A DNA stretch of 64,000 nucleotides from Rhodoglobus vestalii (GCF_006788895.1 NZ_VFRA01000001.1:620001-684000); one strand, 5' to 3'. Positions 1-10,172 are shown, counted from the stretch's first letter. Translations and numbers: made by a program. The notes: generated by a model from the sequence alone, not told the origin.

Positions 1-1278
1 TGCTCGTGAACTAATCGTTGGCGTTGCGACCCCTACGGCGTTTCCCTGGGGACGTGATGGGCTCACAGACAATTCTGGGGTAAGCCTGACGAGCCCCACA
101 ATCGCCCACACTAACAAAACTATGAGCAGCAGATTTCTGACGCTCACCAGGGTGATCATTGTGGGGTTTGTCGCCAAAAGCAGGTGGTAGAGATACGGAT
201 AGATGCTGTGCGTGAGTGCCGCAATGACAAAGGCGAGTGCCGCCGGCGCACGAAAGCTTGGGGCCCCATGAACCCTGCCCGCGAGAAGTCCAAGCACAAT
301 CGGCACCGCAAGCCACGAGATGAACTGGGGGGAGCCCACCTTATTCACGACGATCAGGGCCACGACGAGCGCGAGGCTCAGCAGCGGCAGAACCCTGAAG
401 GCAGCGACACCGGAGTGCACTTGGCGAACACCAAGCAGCGCGATCACGAGCACAATCAACCCGAGGAGCGGGGTAACTGCGGTGGCGGCAAGCTGCACTC
501 CAGCGCCCGCGACCTGAAACGTCAATATTTGAGCGTCGTAATAGATGAACGTGTCGGGCACACCGGCAACAATCTGCCACAACCAGATTCCCGCTACGGG
601 CGACTCAATCTGAACGCCACGTCCCGTTTGCTGGGTGATGAAGCTAAGCACGTTCCATTCAGCGCCCGCGAGCAGTGCGAACACCGCGATCGTTGCGCTG
701 GTAGCCGCGGCAGCAATGACAATCTTTCCGCGAGCGCGCATCGCGATCACTGCGGCAAGGAGCAGAGCTGCCGGCCACACTTTGATCCACGTGGCACAGG
801 CCAAAACGATTCCGGCGGTCTGCGGCTGCGACTGAAGCAGCCGAACGCCCACAATCGCAAGGGCCACCGTGATCGTGTCGATTCTGGCCAACGCTATCGG
901 ACCGAGCACGATGAGAAACCCTGCCCACCACCATCCCGCAATCATTCCTGAACGCGAACGCCCCCAGCGTGTCAGAAAACCCAGGGCGACCACATTGACA
1001 AGAAAAACAATGAACAGCCACACGGTCGCAATATTTTCGAGACCGAAGGTCACAGACGCCAGGATCGGCACGAGCGCCAGCACAGGGTAAACCCACGGGG
1101 CATCGACGCCAACAACAACTCCAGAAGCGTAGGCCTGTTGCGCCCAACCCGCGTAGACGATCGTGACATCGCCCAGGGGCAAGCCCGGCGCAAAAATGTT
1201 CAGCAGGCCGAGTACGAGATGGACCCATACGAACGTCAGCAACAGCGCAACGGCTCCGACCGCGCGGTTGACGCTCAT
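1..1278 (-). CDS. GT87-like (DUF2029) multi-pass membrane protein, partial
   Basis: The minus-strand frame is open without a stop from an ATG at 1278 to the left window edge, at least 426 codons, so the C-terminus lies outside. The protein is strongly hydrophobic with many membrane segments. A stretch reading LGPIALARIDTITVALAI followed by LACATWIKVWPAALLLA resembles the ARxD...K(L/I)WP pattern of GT87/DUF2029 polyprenyl-phosphate-sugar-dependent glycosyltransferases, which act in the membrane on envelope glycans. The ATG overlaps the nnrD stop in an ATGA, so the two are probably translationally coupled. The fold class is fairly clear; the sugar and acceptor cannot be told. Plus-strand open frames here are antisense shadows. 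Confidence 0.7.
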   Translation of the reverse strand, partial: MSVNRAVGAVALLLTFVWVHLVLGLLNIFAPGLPLGDVTIVYAGWAQQAYASGVVVGVDAPWVYPVLALVPILASVTFGLENIATVWLFIVFLVNVVALGFLTRWGRSRSGMIAGWWWAGFLIVLGPIALARIDTITVALAIVGVRLLQSQPQTAGIVLACATWIKVWPAALLLAAVIAMRARGKIVIAAAATSATIAVFALLAGAEWNVLSFITQQTGRGVQIESPVAGIWLWQIVAGVPDTFIYYDAQILTFQVAGAGVQLAATAVTPLLGLIVLVIALLGVRQVHSGVAAFRVLPLLSLALVVALIVVNKVGSPQFISWLAVPIVLGLLAGRVHGAPSFRAPAALAFVIAALTHSIYPYLYHLLLATNPTMITLVSVRNLLLIVLLVWAIVGLVRLTPELSVSPSRPQGNAVGVATPTISSRA

Positions 1279-2150
1279 GCGGGACCGGAACCGGAGCCGG
1301 AGCCGGAGCCGTTGCCGGGACCGGAGCCGTTGCGGTTGCTCACGAGCTCAGCAACAACTGCCGGCACGGATTCACACAGGTCGAGAATCGTGAGCGGCCC
1401 ACCGCCACTGGCGCGCTCGGCAGCCCTGCCATGAATGAAGGATGCCGTGGCTGCGAGTCCCACCAGCAGGCTCGGGTCGGCCATCACCCCGTCACTATGC
1501 GTAGCGACGAGTGCACCCAGAATTCCGCCGAGCGCGTCGCCTGCCCCTGCTGTAGCGAGCCAGACTGGCGCAGACGCAACAGCCACCGTAGCAACCCCGT
1601 CAGTCACATAAGTGGTGTGTCCCTTAATGAGTACAGTGATTCCCAGTCGTTGGGCTGCCTCGATTGCCCACTTTCTGGGGTCGTCAGCGATACTCTCGAC
1701 CGGCTCATCCAGCAGCCGACCAAGCTCACGAAAATGTGGGGTAATCACCACGGGGCCCGATGAACGCTCAGCCACATCGAGCGCTCCCCCATCGAGAACC
1801 AGTGGAACGGTGGTCTGTAGGGCTTCGGCGATACGGGCTTCAGCAGCATCTTCACGGTGCGCGAAGTCCATTCCCGAGCCGATAAGCCACGCCTGCACCC
1901 GCCCTTCAGCCGTGACCACTTCGGGCCGACGCTGCAACACCAGTTCTTGCGCACGCTCAGGCCCGAGGTAACGAACCATGCCGAGCCCCGTGCGCAGCGC
2001 GGCCTCTACTCCCAGAACTGATGCTCCCGGATAGTGAACTGATCCGGTGATCACACCCAACACACCTCGGCTGTATTTGTCGTCATCTCGTCCGGGGACT
2101 GCGATAAACCGTGCAGCGTCACTAGCACCCCAGATAGCGTCAGTCCCCAT
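1275..2150 (-). CDS. nnrD: ADP-dependent NAD(P)H-hydrate dehydratase
   Basis: 291 aa, YjeF C-terminal (ribokinase-like) domain. It repairs hydrated NADH/NADPH using ADP. The signature AGAGDALGG sits at about residues 201-209, and the substrate-loop motifs ITGSVHYPGAS (about 34-44) and VITPHFRELGRL (about 134-146) are present. The N-terminal epimerase domain (NnrE) found in fused YjeF proteins is absent, so the epimerase must be elsewhere. The C-terminus carries a Gly/Ser-rich tail (NGSGPGNGSGSGSGSG) encoded by a short-period repeat and not expected in the family. It is followed by the GT87-like gene with an ATGA overlap and preceded by two CNNM genes 27 bp upstream. Confidence 0.9.
   Translation of the reverse strand: MGTDAIWGASDAARFIAVPGRDDDKYSRGVLGVITGSVHYPGASVLGVEAALRTGLGMVRYLGPERAQELVLQRRPEVVTAEGRVQAWLIGSGMDFAHREDAAEARIAEALQTTVPLVLDGGALDVAERSSGPVVITPHFRELGRLLDEPVESIADDPRKWAIEAAQRLGITVLIKGHTTYVTDGVATVAVASAPVWLATAGAGDALGGILGALVATHSDGVMADPSLLVGLAATASFIHGRAAERASGGGPLTILDLCESVPAVVAELVSNRNGSGPGNGSGSGSGSGPA
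1281..1333. repeat. 6-bp-period GC-rich microsatellite at the nnrD 3' end
   Basis: Degenerate tandem ggagcc/ggaacc units encode the Gly-Ser-Pro tail of NnrD just before its stop codon. The period is a multiple of three, so copy changes would lengthen or shorten the tail without a frameshift. The start of the next gene (1278) abuts the repeat. Confidence 0.75.
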
Positions 2151-2177
2151 GAGAGTTAACGATAGTTGACGAGCGTA

Positions 2178-3212
2178 TTAGCGGCGTCGAGTAGCGTCCT
2201 GCACCTCGCCAACAAGCACCTCAATAATGTCCTCTAAGAACAGCACACCCGTGGTTTCCCCGCCGGTGTTGAAGCTGCGCGCTACGTGCACACCCGAACG
2301 CCTCATCGTCGCCAGTGCATCTTCGAGATCAGTTTCCTCAAACATCGATAGCAACTGACGAATCCGCTTCGGTGGTACCGGTTCCGCGAACTCACTCTCG
2401 TCAAGATCGATCACATCTTTCAGATGCAGATAGCCGGTCGGTTCGCTCGCATCATTCAGCAGAATGTACCGAGAGAAGCCGCGTTGCGCGACCGCCTTCT
2501 CGAGGTCTGCCGGTGCGGCGTCTTCGGGCAGTGTCACGAGCCCAGACATTGGAATGGCGACATCCCGAACCTTCTTCGAGGTGAACTCGAATGCACCCGT
2601 GAGCGTGCCACCGGAATCCGTCAACACCCCCTCGCGAGTTGACTGAGCCACGATCGTCGCAACCTCATCGAGCGTGAAGACGCTATTGGCTTCGTTCTTC
2701 GGCTCAACCTTGAAGAGTCGCAGAATGCCATTGGCAACCGCATTGAGCGAAACGATGATGGGGCGGAAAACGGTCGCGATGAACACCAACGGCGGAGCCA
2801 ATAGCAGCACCGCACGATCGGGGATCGAGAACGACAGGTTCTTCGGCACCATCTCACCGAGAACGACGTGCAAGAACGAGACAATGATCAGCGCCATGAT
2901 GAAGGCGATCGTGCTGATGAGTTCTTCGCTCAGCCCGGTCAGAGCCAACGGCACTTCAAGCAGGTGGTGAATCGCCGGCTCGGACACATTCAAGATCAGG
3001 AGTGAACAGACGGTGATTCCCAGTTGGCAAGCCGCCAACATGAGCGTCGCATGCTCCATAGCCCAGAGCGCAGTTTTTGCGGCGCGCGAACCCGCCTCGG
3101 CGCGCGGTTCGATTTGCGAACGGCGTGCTGAAATGACCGCGAACTCGGCGCCCACGAAGAACGCGTTGACGAGTAGCAGCACGAACAGCCAAACAATTCC
3201 CCAGACCTCCAT
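2178..3212 (-). CDS. CNNM/CorC-type membrane protein (hemolysin family), short paralogue
   Basis: 344 aa. An N-terminal DUF21/CNNM transmembrane domain (about residues 1-200, with ANAFFVGAEFAVISARRS and HVVLGEMVPKNLSFSIPD) precedes a CBS pair (about 210-340). The family is linked to magnesium/cobalt efflux, and older annotations call it hemolysin. It lacks the C-terminal CorC_HlyC domain of its upstream neighbour, and the two probably form a paired or heteromeric unit. The start codon overlaps the stop of the upstream gene by one base (TGATG), so the pair is one transcription unit. Confidence 0.85.
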   Translation of the reverse strand: MEVWGIVWLFVLLLVNAFFVGAEFAVISARRSQIEPRAEAGSRAAKTALWAMEHATLMLAACQLGITVCSLLILNVSEPAIHHLLEVPLALTGLSEELISTIAFIMALIIVSFLHVVLGEMVPKNLSFSIPDRAVLLLAPPLVFIATVFRPIIVSLNAVANGILRLFKVEPKNEANSVFTLDEVATIVAQSTREGVLTDSGGTLTGAFEFTSKKVRDVAIPMSGLVTLPEDAAPADLEKAVAQRGFSRYILLNDASEPTGYLHLKDVIDLDESEFAEPVPPKRIRQLLSMFEETDLEDALATMRRSGVHVARSFNTGGETTGVLFLEDIIEVLVGEVQDATRRR

Positions 3213-4534
3213 CAGCGCACCACCTCGGCGTCGCTAGCACTCACAATTGGATCGGGCGTAAACCTCACACGGTCGATTCTGCGGCCTTCCAATCGTTCAA
3301 TTCGGAACACTCCACCCGCAGCGGTAATGGTGTCGCCTGTGCGGGGAACACGGCCGAGTTCACTCATGAGCCACCCCGCCACAGTTTCGTAGGGTCCTTC
3401 TTCGGGCACTTCAACCCCGGTGCGTTCCAAAAGCTCATCGGGGCGCAAGATGGCGGGGAACGTAAACCAGTCCCGGGAGCGCACGACGTCGGCTTTAGAA
3501 CGGTCGTGCTCATCAGAGACTTCCCCGACCAGTTCTTCCACGAGATCTTCCAGAGTGGCAACACCCGCGGTTCCGCCGTACTCATCAACCACAATTGCCA
3601 TCTGGTAGCCACGGCCACGCAATTCGGCGAGCAGGGCATCCAATCGCATGGTTTCGGGAACTTGAAGTGCTTCGGTCTGAATCGCAGACACAGGCACCTC
3701 GGCACGTTTTTTATGCGGCACGGCAACAGCCTGCTTCACGTGCACGAGACCTACAACGTCATCGATGCTGTCATCAATGACAGGGAAGCGAGAGAAACCG
3801 GTGCGCTTCGCGAGTTCAATCACATCTTGGGCGCTGTCGGTTCGATCGATGCTGTCCACCCGGGGCCGCGGAGTCATCACATCTTGAGCAGTGTGGTCGG
3901 CAAACGCCAGAGTGCGCGCCAGCAGCGTTGCGGTGTCGTTATCGAGGCTTCCTTGGCTTGCGGAGCGCCGCACGAGTGAGGTTAGTTCTTCTGCCGTGCG
4001 AGCACCCGAAAGCTCCTCCTTGGGCTCGATACCCACACCGCGCAGGATCGCATTGGCCGTGTTGTTGAGGAGACTCACCGCGGGTTTAAACACCGTGCTG
4101 AAGAGCATTTGGAACGGCACAACAAACTTCGCCGTCGCTTTAGGTAGAGCCAGCGCAAAATTCTTCGGCACGAGTTCACCAATAATCATCGATAGCAGAG
4201 TGGCAAAAGTGATTGCCACGATCGTGGCAATCACACCCACCGCCGCCGCCGGCAAGACCGCGCCCAGAGGAACAGAGAGCCAGGTACTGAACGCGGGCTC
4301 CAGAGTGTAGCCCGCTAGTAGCGTCGTCAGGGTAATGCCAAGCTGCGCGCTCGAGAGATGCGTCGAGGTGTGCTTGAGGGCAGAAATTACGGGGGTCAGC
4401 CGCTTCTCGCCGCGTGCCTGACGAGATTCGAGCTCAGAGCGGTCGAGGTTGACGAGCGCAAACTCAGAGGCGACAAAGAATCCGGTGCCGACGGTAAGAA
4501 CGAGACCGGTGCCAAGCAGCAGCCACTCATTCAC
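3212..4534 (-). CDS. CNNM/CorC-type membrane protein (hemolysin family), full-length
   Basis: 440 aa with the complete order DUF21 membrane domain (about 1-200, [17 protein letters not shown] and [16 protein letters not shown]), a CBS pair (about 215-345, [11 protein letters not shown] and [19 protein letters not shown]), then a CorC_HlyC domain at the C-terminus (about 350-430, [15 protein letters not shown]). It is likely a membrane ion transporter or its regulator (Mg/Co class). It is first in a run with the shorter paralogue, nnrD and the GT87-like gene. A degenerate 18-bp tandem repeat lies just upstream of its start. Confidence 0.88.
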   Translation of the reverse strand: MNEWLLLGTGLVLTVGTGFFVASEFALVNLDRSELESRQARGEKRLTPVISALKHTSTHLSSAQLGITLTTLLAGYTLEPAFSTWLSVPLGAVLPAAAVGVIATIVAITFATLLSMIIGELVPKNFALALPKATAKFVVPFQMLFSTVFKPAVSLLNNTANAILRGVGIEPKEELSGARTAEELTSLVRRSASQGSLDNDTATLLARTLAFADHTAQDVMTPRPRVDSIDRTDSAQDVIELAKRTGFSRFPVIDDSIDDVVGLVHVKQAVAVPHKKRAEVPVSAIQTEALQVPETMRLDALLAELRGRGYQMAIVVDEYGGTAGVATLEDLVEELVGEVSDEHDRSKADVVRSRDWFTFPAILRPDELLERTGVEVPEEGPYETVAGWLMSELGRVPRTGDTITAAGGVFRIERLEGRRIDRVRFTPDPIVSASDAEVVR

Positions 4535-4554
4535 GAGACGTCACCGCCCTGGAT

Positions 4555-4622
4555 GGGAGCGGGAGGCTGTGCTGGAGCGGGAGACTGTGTGGGAGCGAAA
4601 GACTGTGCTGGAGTGAGAGAAA
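4555..4622. repeat. degenerate ~18-bp tandem repeat upstream of the CNNM gene
   Basis: About 3.5 imperfect copies of a unit close to gggagcgggagactgtgct are arranged head to tail in the intergenic region upstream of the minus-strand CNNM gene (start 4534). The region carries no supported gene. The repeat lies in the probable leader of that operon; its function is unknown. Confidence 0.7.
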
Positions 4623-4734
4623 GGGCGAGAAATAGGTCGTGATCGCGCGAGGTTCGGCCCCGGCGACAACTAGAGGGAGGGTCGTCCATTATGCGATTGA
4701 GTATAGGACACAGACCTGAATAAGCAGTGCTCAG

Positions 4735-6192
4735 CTACCAACTCACGGGCAGGGCTTTGCCCTCTTCGTAGCCTGCCGCTGACTGGATTCCTACGAGCGC
4801 GCGGTCGTGGAACTCAGTGAGATCGGTGGCCCCCGCGTAGGTGAACGAGCTACGGACGCCCGAGGTGATCATGTCGACCAGATCATCGAGCGAGGGTCGC
4901 GCCGGGTCAAGGTAAATCTTCGACCCCGAGATGCCCTCAGCAAACAATTCCTTGCGAGCCAGTTCGTAGGGTTCGAGTGCACCAAAACGGGCTCGCACCG
5001 CTTTAGTCGAGGCCATCCCCCAGCTCGTCTTGTACAGAGCGCCTGCATCGTCGTGACGCAGTTCGCCGGGGGCTTCGATCGTGCCGGCGAACCAGGATCC
5101 GACCATGACGGATGACGCACCGGCTGCCAGCGCGAGGGCAACGTCGCGCGGGTAGCGCACTCCACCATCCGCCCACACGTGGGCTCCGAGCTCACGTGTG
5201 GTCGCCGCCGTCTCAAGAACTGCCGAAAACTGCGGACGCCCCACCGCAGTCATCATTCGAGTCGTGCACATGGCTCCCGGCCCCACCCCCACCTTGATGA
5301 TGCTTGCACCGGCCCCCACAAGATCGCGTACCGCCGCCGAAGTAACCACGTTTCCGGCGGCAATCGCCACACCAAGGTTCAGTGCGGCAACTTTAGCGAC
5401 CGCCGCAATCATTCCGTCTTGGTGTCCATGGGCCGTGTCAAGCACAAGGGTGCTCGCCCCAGCGGCAACGAGTTCCCGGGCACGAGCTTCAACGTCGCCA
5501 TTAATCCCGAGAGCAGCCGCCACCGCCAGCTTGCCCTCCCGATCAAGTGCTGGAGTGTAGAGAGTGGAGCGCAGCGCACTCTTCACACTCGTCGACCCAA
5601 CCACGGTGTCGCCATCGGTCACGGCAATACAGTCGACCCCACGCGCCATAAGCAGATCAAAAAGTTCGCGAGCAGTGGCAAACTCTGACCGGTCGATAGC
5701 GTGAGTCTCGCGTTTAACCAGATCTCCCAGTTCAGCCCCCGGCAGTGCCGCACCCAAACGCTCGGCATCAACCACTCCGACGAGCGCGCCATTGTCGAGC
5801 AGCACCACTCCGTGGCCCTTGAGTGGAGGTACCTGCAGTAGAGCATGCTCTACCGAATCAGTGGGGCTGAGAAAGATGGCCGAATCAAGATCAGTCGGTT
5901 GTGAGCGTACCCAGGAGATTGCGGCATCCATGGTGTCGCGGGTGAGGTCTTGCGGCAGAACGCCGAGCCCACCGCGTCGGGCGAGGCTGGCGGCAAGACG
6001 TGGCCCGGTCACAGAGTTCATGTTGGATGCCACGAGGGGAATAGTTGCCGCGGTGCCGTCACCGGGTTTCAGCGATACTCCCATTCGGCTGCCGACTGAT
6101 GAGCGGCTGGGAACCAGAAATACATCGGAGTAGGTCAGGTCGTGCCGTGGCGAAGTTTCGTAGAAATCCATATCTCCCAGCGTAATAGCCAC
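4735..6192 (-). CDS. guaB1: GuaB1-family IMP dehydrogenase-related protein (probable GMP reductase)
   Basis: 485 aa with a TIM-barrel IMPDH/GMPR fold and an inserted CBS pair (about residues 95-210). Phosphate-binding and catalytic loop motifs are visible: NMNSVTG near residue 58 and VGVGPGAMCTTRMMT near residue 300 with the catalytic Cys. The GuaB1 group is common in actinobacteria; mycobacterial members have been described as GMP reductases (GMP to IMP) rather than IMP dehydrogenases. The start is uncertain: the GTG at 6192 has no clear ribosome site, and an ATG at 6171 (MDFYETSP) fits family N-termini better. It is divergent from odhA. Confidence 0.85.
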   Translation of the reverse strand: MAITLGDMDFYETSPRHDLTYSDVFLVPSRSSVGSRMGVSLKPGDGTAATIPLVASNMNSVTGPRLAASLARRGGLGVLPQDLTRDTMDAAISWVRSQPTDLDSAIFLSPTDSVEHALLQVPPLKGHGVVLLDNGALVGVVDAERLGAALPGAELGDLVKRETHAIDRSEFATARELFDLLMARGVDCIAVTDGDTVVGSTSVKSALRSTLYTPALDREGKLAVAAALGINGDVEARARELVAAGASTLVLDTAHGHQDGMIAAVAKVAALNLGVAIAAGNVVTSAAVRDLVGAGASIIKVGVGPGAMCTTRMMTAVGRPQFSAVLETAATTRELGAHVWADGGVRYPRDVALALAAGASSVMVGSWFAGTIEAPGELRHDDAGALYKTSWGMASTKAVRARFGALEPYELARKELFAEGISGSKIYLDPARPSLDDLVDMITSGVRSSFTYAGATDLTEFHDRALVGIQSAAGYEEGKALPVSW

Positions 6193-6350
6193 CGATTAGG
6201 AACAATCTTGGTAAAAATGTCGAAAAAGCGTGATCTGTGCCCTTGACGGCCAGCAGACGCACAACAAAGCGATTAAGATTGGTGGGATGTCCGTAGCGCA
6301 GAATGTGCGCCACTTTTTCACACACCAGAACTGAAAGTAGGCGGTTTGAC

Positions 6351-9300
6351 GTGTCAGGCCAGGTAACCGGAATCGCACCGGAAGGTGACTCCTCGGGCGA
6401 GTTCGGGGCCAACGAATGGTTGGTCGACGAGATGTACGAAAAGTACCTCGAAGACAAGAATCTTGTGGATGAAGCGTGGTGGGCGTTCCTCAAGAACTAC
6501 CAGCCTGCTGTGGATCCCACGCCGGCGGTACATGCCCCCGCCGAGCAGTCGAAGACCACCACGCCGGCGGAACCCGCAGAGAAGCCCTTTGTCGACGAGC
6601 CAAGCCCGAGCACCGGCAGCCAGCCTGTCGCGCGAACCACATCGGTGGAGCCCAAGCCTCGGCCGATTCCGGCAGAGGCGCCCACCACCACACCGATCGA
6701 CACCGCCCAGGCGACCCCCGAGCCTAAGCCTCAGTCCGAGAACACCGTGGCTCCGCTTCGCGGGGCAGCCAAGAGCCTGGCTGCCAACATGAATTCGAGC
6801 CTCACGGTTCCCACCGCCACCAGCGTGCGTACCATTCCGGCGAAGCTCATGATTGACAACCGCATTGTCATCAACAACCACCTTAAGCGTGCGCGAGGCG
6901 GCAAGGTCTCATTCACCCACCTCATCGCCTGGGCGATCATCCAGACTCTCAAAGAGTTCCCCAGTCAGAACGTCTACTACGACGAGCCCGAAGGCAAGCC
7001 TTCGGTGGTGACGCCCGCGCACATCAACCTGGGTATCGCCATTGACATGCCGAAGCCGGATGGCTCTCGCGCTCTTGTCGTTCCCGGCATCAAGCAGGCC
7101 GAAACCATGGGTTTCGGTGAGTTCCTGATCGCGTACGAAGATGTCGTGTCACGGGCTCGCGCCAACAAGCTCACGGCCGCTGACTACCAGGGCAACACTA
7201 TTTCGCTGACTAACCCCGGCGGAATCGGCACGGAGCACTCCGTTCCGCGCCTCATGCGTGGTTCGGGCACCATTGTCGGCGCTGGCGCGCTGGAGTACCC
7301 GGCAGAGTTTCGGGGAGCAAGCGTTCGGACCGTTACCGAGTTGGGTATCGGCAAGACGGTAACGCTCACCAGCACGTACGACCATCGCGTCATCCAGGGT
7401 GCCGGTTCTGGCGAGTTTCTCAAAAAGATCAACGAACGCCTCATCGGTGAACACCACTTCTACGAAGACATTTTCGCAGCTCTACGCATCCCGTATGACC
7501 CGATCCACTGGGCCAACGACATTAGCGTCGACCTTGCCGACAACGTCAACAAGACCTCGCGCGTTCAAGAACTGATCAACTCGTTCCGGGTTCGCGGCCA
7601 TCTCATGGCCGACACCGATCCCCTCGAATACCGCCAGCGTTCGCATCCCGACCTCGATATTTCGAGCCACGGTCTCACTTTTTGGGACCTGGACCGCGAG
7701 TTCGTCACCGGTGGTTTCGGTGGCAAGCGCCAGTCGCTGCTGCGTGAGATCCTCGGAACGCTGCGTGACGCCTACTGCCGCACCGTCGGCATCGAGTACA
7801 TGCACATTCAGGACCCTGAGCAGCGTCGCTGGATTCAGGATCACGTCGAGAAGCCCTACTCAAAGCCCGGCCACGACGAGCAGATGCGCATCCTCGGCAA
7901 GCTCAACGAGGCTGAAGCTTTCGAGACGTTCCTGCAAACCAAGTACGTCGGCCAGAAGCGCTTCAGCCTTGAGGGCGGAGAGTCAACGATTGCTCTTCTG
8001 GATGCCGTCATCCAGAAGGCCGCCGAAGCCAACCTCGAAGAGGTCGCGATCGGCATGGCACACCGCGGTCGACTCAGTGTACTCACGAACATCGCCGGAA
8101 AAACTTACGGTCAAATTTTCCGTGAGTTTGAAGGTACGCAAGATCCTCGCACCGTTCAAGGCTCTGGCGATGTGAAATATCACCTCGGAACGGAGGGCAC
8201 CTTTACTGCTGCCGACGGCGGAAGGATTCCTGTCTACCTCGCAGCGAACCCGTCGCACCTTGAAGCTGTAGATGGCGTCCTCGAGGGCATCGTTCGCGCC
8301 AAGCAGGATCGTCGTCCGATTGGTTCATACGCGGTTCTTCCTGTGATGGTGCACGGTGATGCCGCGATGGCGGGCCAGGGCATCGTGGTCGAGATTCTTC
8401 AGATGTCTCAGCTTCGCGCGTACCGCACCGGGGGAACCGTTCACGTCAACGTCAACAACCAGGTCGGGTTCACAACTCCTCCCGGCGAAGCACGCACTTC
8501 GGGCTATTCAAGCGATGTCGCCAAGACCATTCAGGCTCCGATCTTTCACGTCAACGGAGATGACCCTGAGGCTGTGGTTCGAGTTTCTGAACTCGCTTTC
8601 GCCTATCGCCAGAAATTCCATCGCGATGTTGTTATCGACTTGATTTGCTACCGTCGCCGCGGTCACAACGAGGGCGACGACCCCTCGATGACTCAGCCGC
8701 TGATGTACAACCTGATCGAAGCCAAACGTTCCGTTCGAACCCTGTACACCGAGGGCCTTGTCGGTCGTGGCGACATCACTCAGGAGGAGTATGAGGCGAG
8801 TCACCAAGATTTCCAGGATGGGTTAGAGCGCGCCTTCGCCGAAACCCATGCGGCCCAAACCGGGTCAATGCCAATCCTCACTAAGGACGGCAACGGGGTA
8901 TCCGATCTTGAACGTCCGGGATCGCAGCGGGACGACACGATCGGCGAACCCATCACGACGGGGATCGATGAAAGCATCGTTCACCTCATTGGCGATGCCC
9001 ATGCTAATCCTCCGGCAAACTTCACGGTGCACAACAAGTTGCAGGCTCTGCTTCGTAAGCGCGTCGACATGAGCCGCAATGGTGCAATCGACTGGGCATT
9101 TGCCGAGTTGCTGGCTATCGGTTCGGTTCTTCTCGAGGGCACTCCGGTTCGGATGGCCGGTCAGGATGCTCGCCGCGGCACCTTTGTGCAGCGTCATGCT
9201 GTGCTGCACGACCGTGAAAATGGTCAAGAGTGGTTGCCACTGCAGAACCTTTCAGAGAACCAGTCCCGCTTCTGGATTTACGACACGCTTCTCAGCGAGT

Positions 9301-10112
9301 ACGCGGCACTCGGCTTCGAGTACGGCTACTCGGTGGAACGCGCTGACGCACTCGTCATGTGGGAGGCCCAGTTCGGTGACTTTGCCAATGGTGCCCAGAT
9401 CGTTATTGACGAGTTCATTTCCAGCGCTGAACAAAAGTGGGCGCAGCGCTCAAGTGTCGTGATGCTTCTGCCGCACGGTTACGAGGGTCAGGGGCCCGAC
9501 CATTCATCGGCCCGGATCGAGCGCTACCTGCAGTTGTGTGCCGAAAACAACATGATTGTGGCTCGTCCGTCAACGCCGGCGTCCTACTTCCACCTTCTGC
9601 GTCGTCAGGCGTACTCGCGCCCACGTCGACCACTGATCGTGTTTACGCCTAAGGCCATGCTCCGACTGCGGGGTGCGACCAGCGACGTCGCCGAATTCAC
9701 GGGTGGACGCTTTGAGCCTGTGATCGACGACGTTCGCCTCGAAGACAAGTCGGGCGTCACACGCGTGATTGTCACTTCAGGTAAGACCTACTACGACATT
9801 GTTGCGGAACTCGATAAGCGCGAGATCACACACATCGCTGTCGTGCGGATGGAACAGTTCTACCCGCTCCCCGTTACTGACATGAATGAGGTACTCGCGA
9901 AGTACCCGAACGCCGACATCGTCTGGACTCAAGATGAGCCCGAGAACCAGGGTGCGTGGCCATTCATCACCCTGGAACTGCAACGCCACATGGATGCTCG
10001 TGAGATCAAGGTCGCATCGCGTCCGTCATCCGCATCGCCTGCGACCGGTTCCTCGAAGCGCAGTGCGCTTGAGCAGGCCGAGCTGATCGATCACGCCATT
10101 ACGCAACCCTAG
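6351..10112 (+). CDS. odhA: multifunctional 2-oxoglutarate dehydrogenase E1 fused to E2-like domain (OdhA/Kgd)
   Basis: About 1253 aa. It converts 2-oxoglutarate toward succinyl-CoA (or succinic semialdehyde) in the TCA cycle. Domain order: a short N-terminal E1 helix (GEFGANEWLVDEMYEKYLED), a Pro/Ala/Thr-rich linker, an E2 acyltransferase-like domain (about 110-350, ending in STYDHRVIQGAGSGEFLKKI with the DHR motif), then thiamine-diphosphate E1 (AMAHRGRLSVL-type motif, GDAAMAGQGIV, NNQVGFTT, RRRGHNEGDDPS) and the C-terminal transketolase region (PHGYEGQGPDHSSARIER). This fusion is typical of Corynebacteriales/Micrococcales. The open frame extends to 6303, but GTG at 6351 (VSGQVTG) has a purine-rich site upstream and matches family starts. 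No lipoyl domain is present, as expected. Confidence 0.95.
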   Translation: MSGQVTGIAPEGDSSGEFGANEWLVDEMYEKYLEDKNLVDEAWWAFLKNYQPAVDPTPAVHAPAEQSKTTTPAEPAEKPFVDEPSPSTGSQPVARTTSVEPKPRPIPAEAPTTTPIDTAQATPEPKPQSENTVAPLRGAAKSLAANMNSSLTVPTATSVRTIPAKLMIDNRIVINNHLKRARGGKVSFTHLIAWAIIQTLKEFPSQNVYYDEPEGKPSVVTPAHINLGIAIDMPKPDGSRALVVPGIKQAETMGFGEFLIAYEDVVSRARANKLTAADYQGNTISLTNPGGIGTEHSVPRLMRGSGTIVGAGALEYPAEFRGASVRTVTELGIGKTVTLTSTYDHRVIQGAGSGEFLKKINERLIGEHHFYEDIFAALRIPYDPIHWANDISVDLADNVNKTSRVQELINSFRVRGHLMADTDPLEYRQRSHPDLDISSHGLTFWDLDREFVTGGFGGKRQSLLREILGTLRDAYCRTVGIEYMHIQDPEQRRWIQDHVEKPYSKPGHDEQMRILGKLNEAEAFETFLQTKYVGQKRFSLEGGESTIALLDAVIQKAAEANLEEVAIGMAHRGRLSVLTNIAGKTYGQIFREFEGTQDPRTVQGSGDVKYHLGTEGTFTAADGGRIPVYLAANPSHLEAVDGVLEGIVRAKQDRRPIGSYAVLPVMVHGDAAMAGQGIVVEILQMSQLRAYRTGGTVHVNVNNQVGFTTPPGEARTSGYSSDVAKTIQAPIFHVNGDDPEAVVRVSELAFAYRQKFHRDVVIDLICYRRRGHNEGDDPSMTQPLMYNLIEAKRSVRTLYTEGLVGRGDITQEEYEASHQDFQDGLERAFAETHAAQTGSMPILTKDGNGVSDLERPGSQRDDTIGEPITTGIDESIVHLIGDAHANPPANFTVHNKLQALLRKRVDMSRNGAIDWAFAELLAIGSVLLEGTPVRMAGQDARRGTFVQRHAVLHDRENGQEWLPLQNLSENQSRFWIYDTLLSEYAALGFEYGYSVERADALVMWEAQFGDFANGAQIVIDEFISSAEQKWAQRSSVVMLLPHGYEGQGPDHSSARIERYLQLCAENNMIVARPSTPASYFHLLRRQAYSRPRRPLIVFTPKAMLRLRGATSDVAEFTGGRFEPVIDDVRLEDKSGVTRVIVTSGKTYYDIVAELDKREITHIAVVRMEQFYPLPVTDMNEVLAKYPNADIVWTQDEPENQGAWPFITLELQRHMDAREIKVASRPSSASPATGSSKRSALEQAELIDHAITQP

Positions 10113-10136
10113 GGTCGCGTAACACGGTTAATGACG

Positions 10137-10172
10137 AAAGCGGACACCCTCCGATGGGGATGTCCGCTTTCG
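10137..10172 (+). terminator. terminator after odhA
   Basis: A perfect 10-bp inverted repeat (aaagcggaca / tgtccgcttt) around a GC-rich loop begins 24 bp past the odhA stop and ends in a T-run. It lies between odhA and the converging rsrA gene and could serve both strands. Confidence 0.8.

Noticed and set aside
184..951. 255-codon plus-strand open frame
   Set aside because: It is antisense to the hydrophobic GT87-like gene, has strongly charged low-complexity composition, and shares the codon phase that keeps the real minus frame open.
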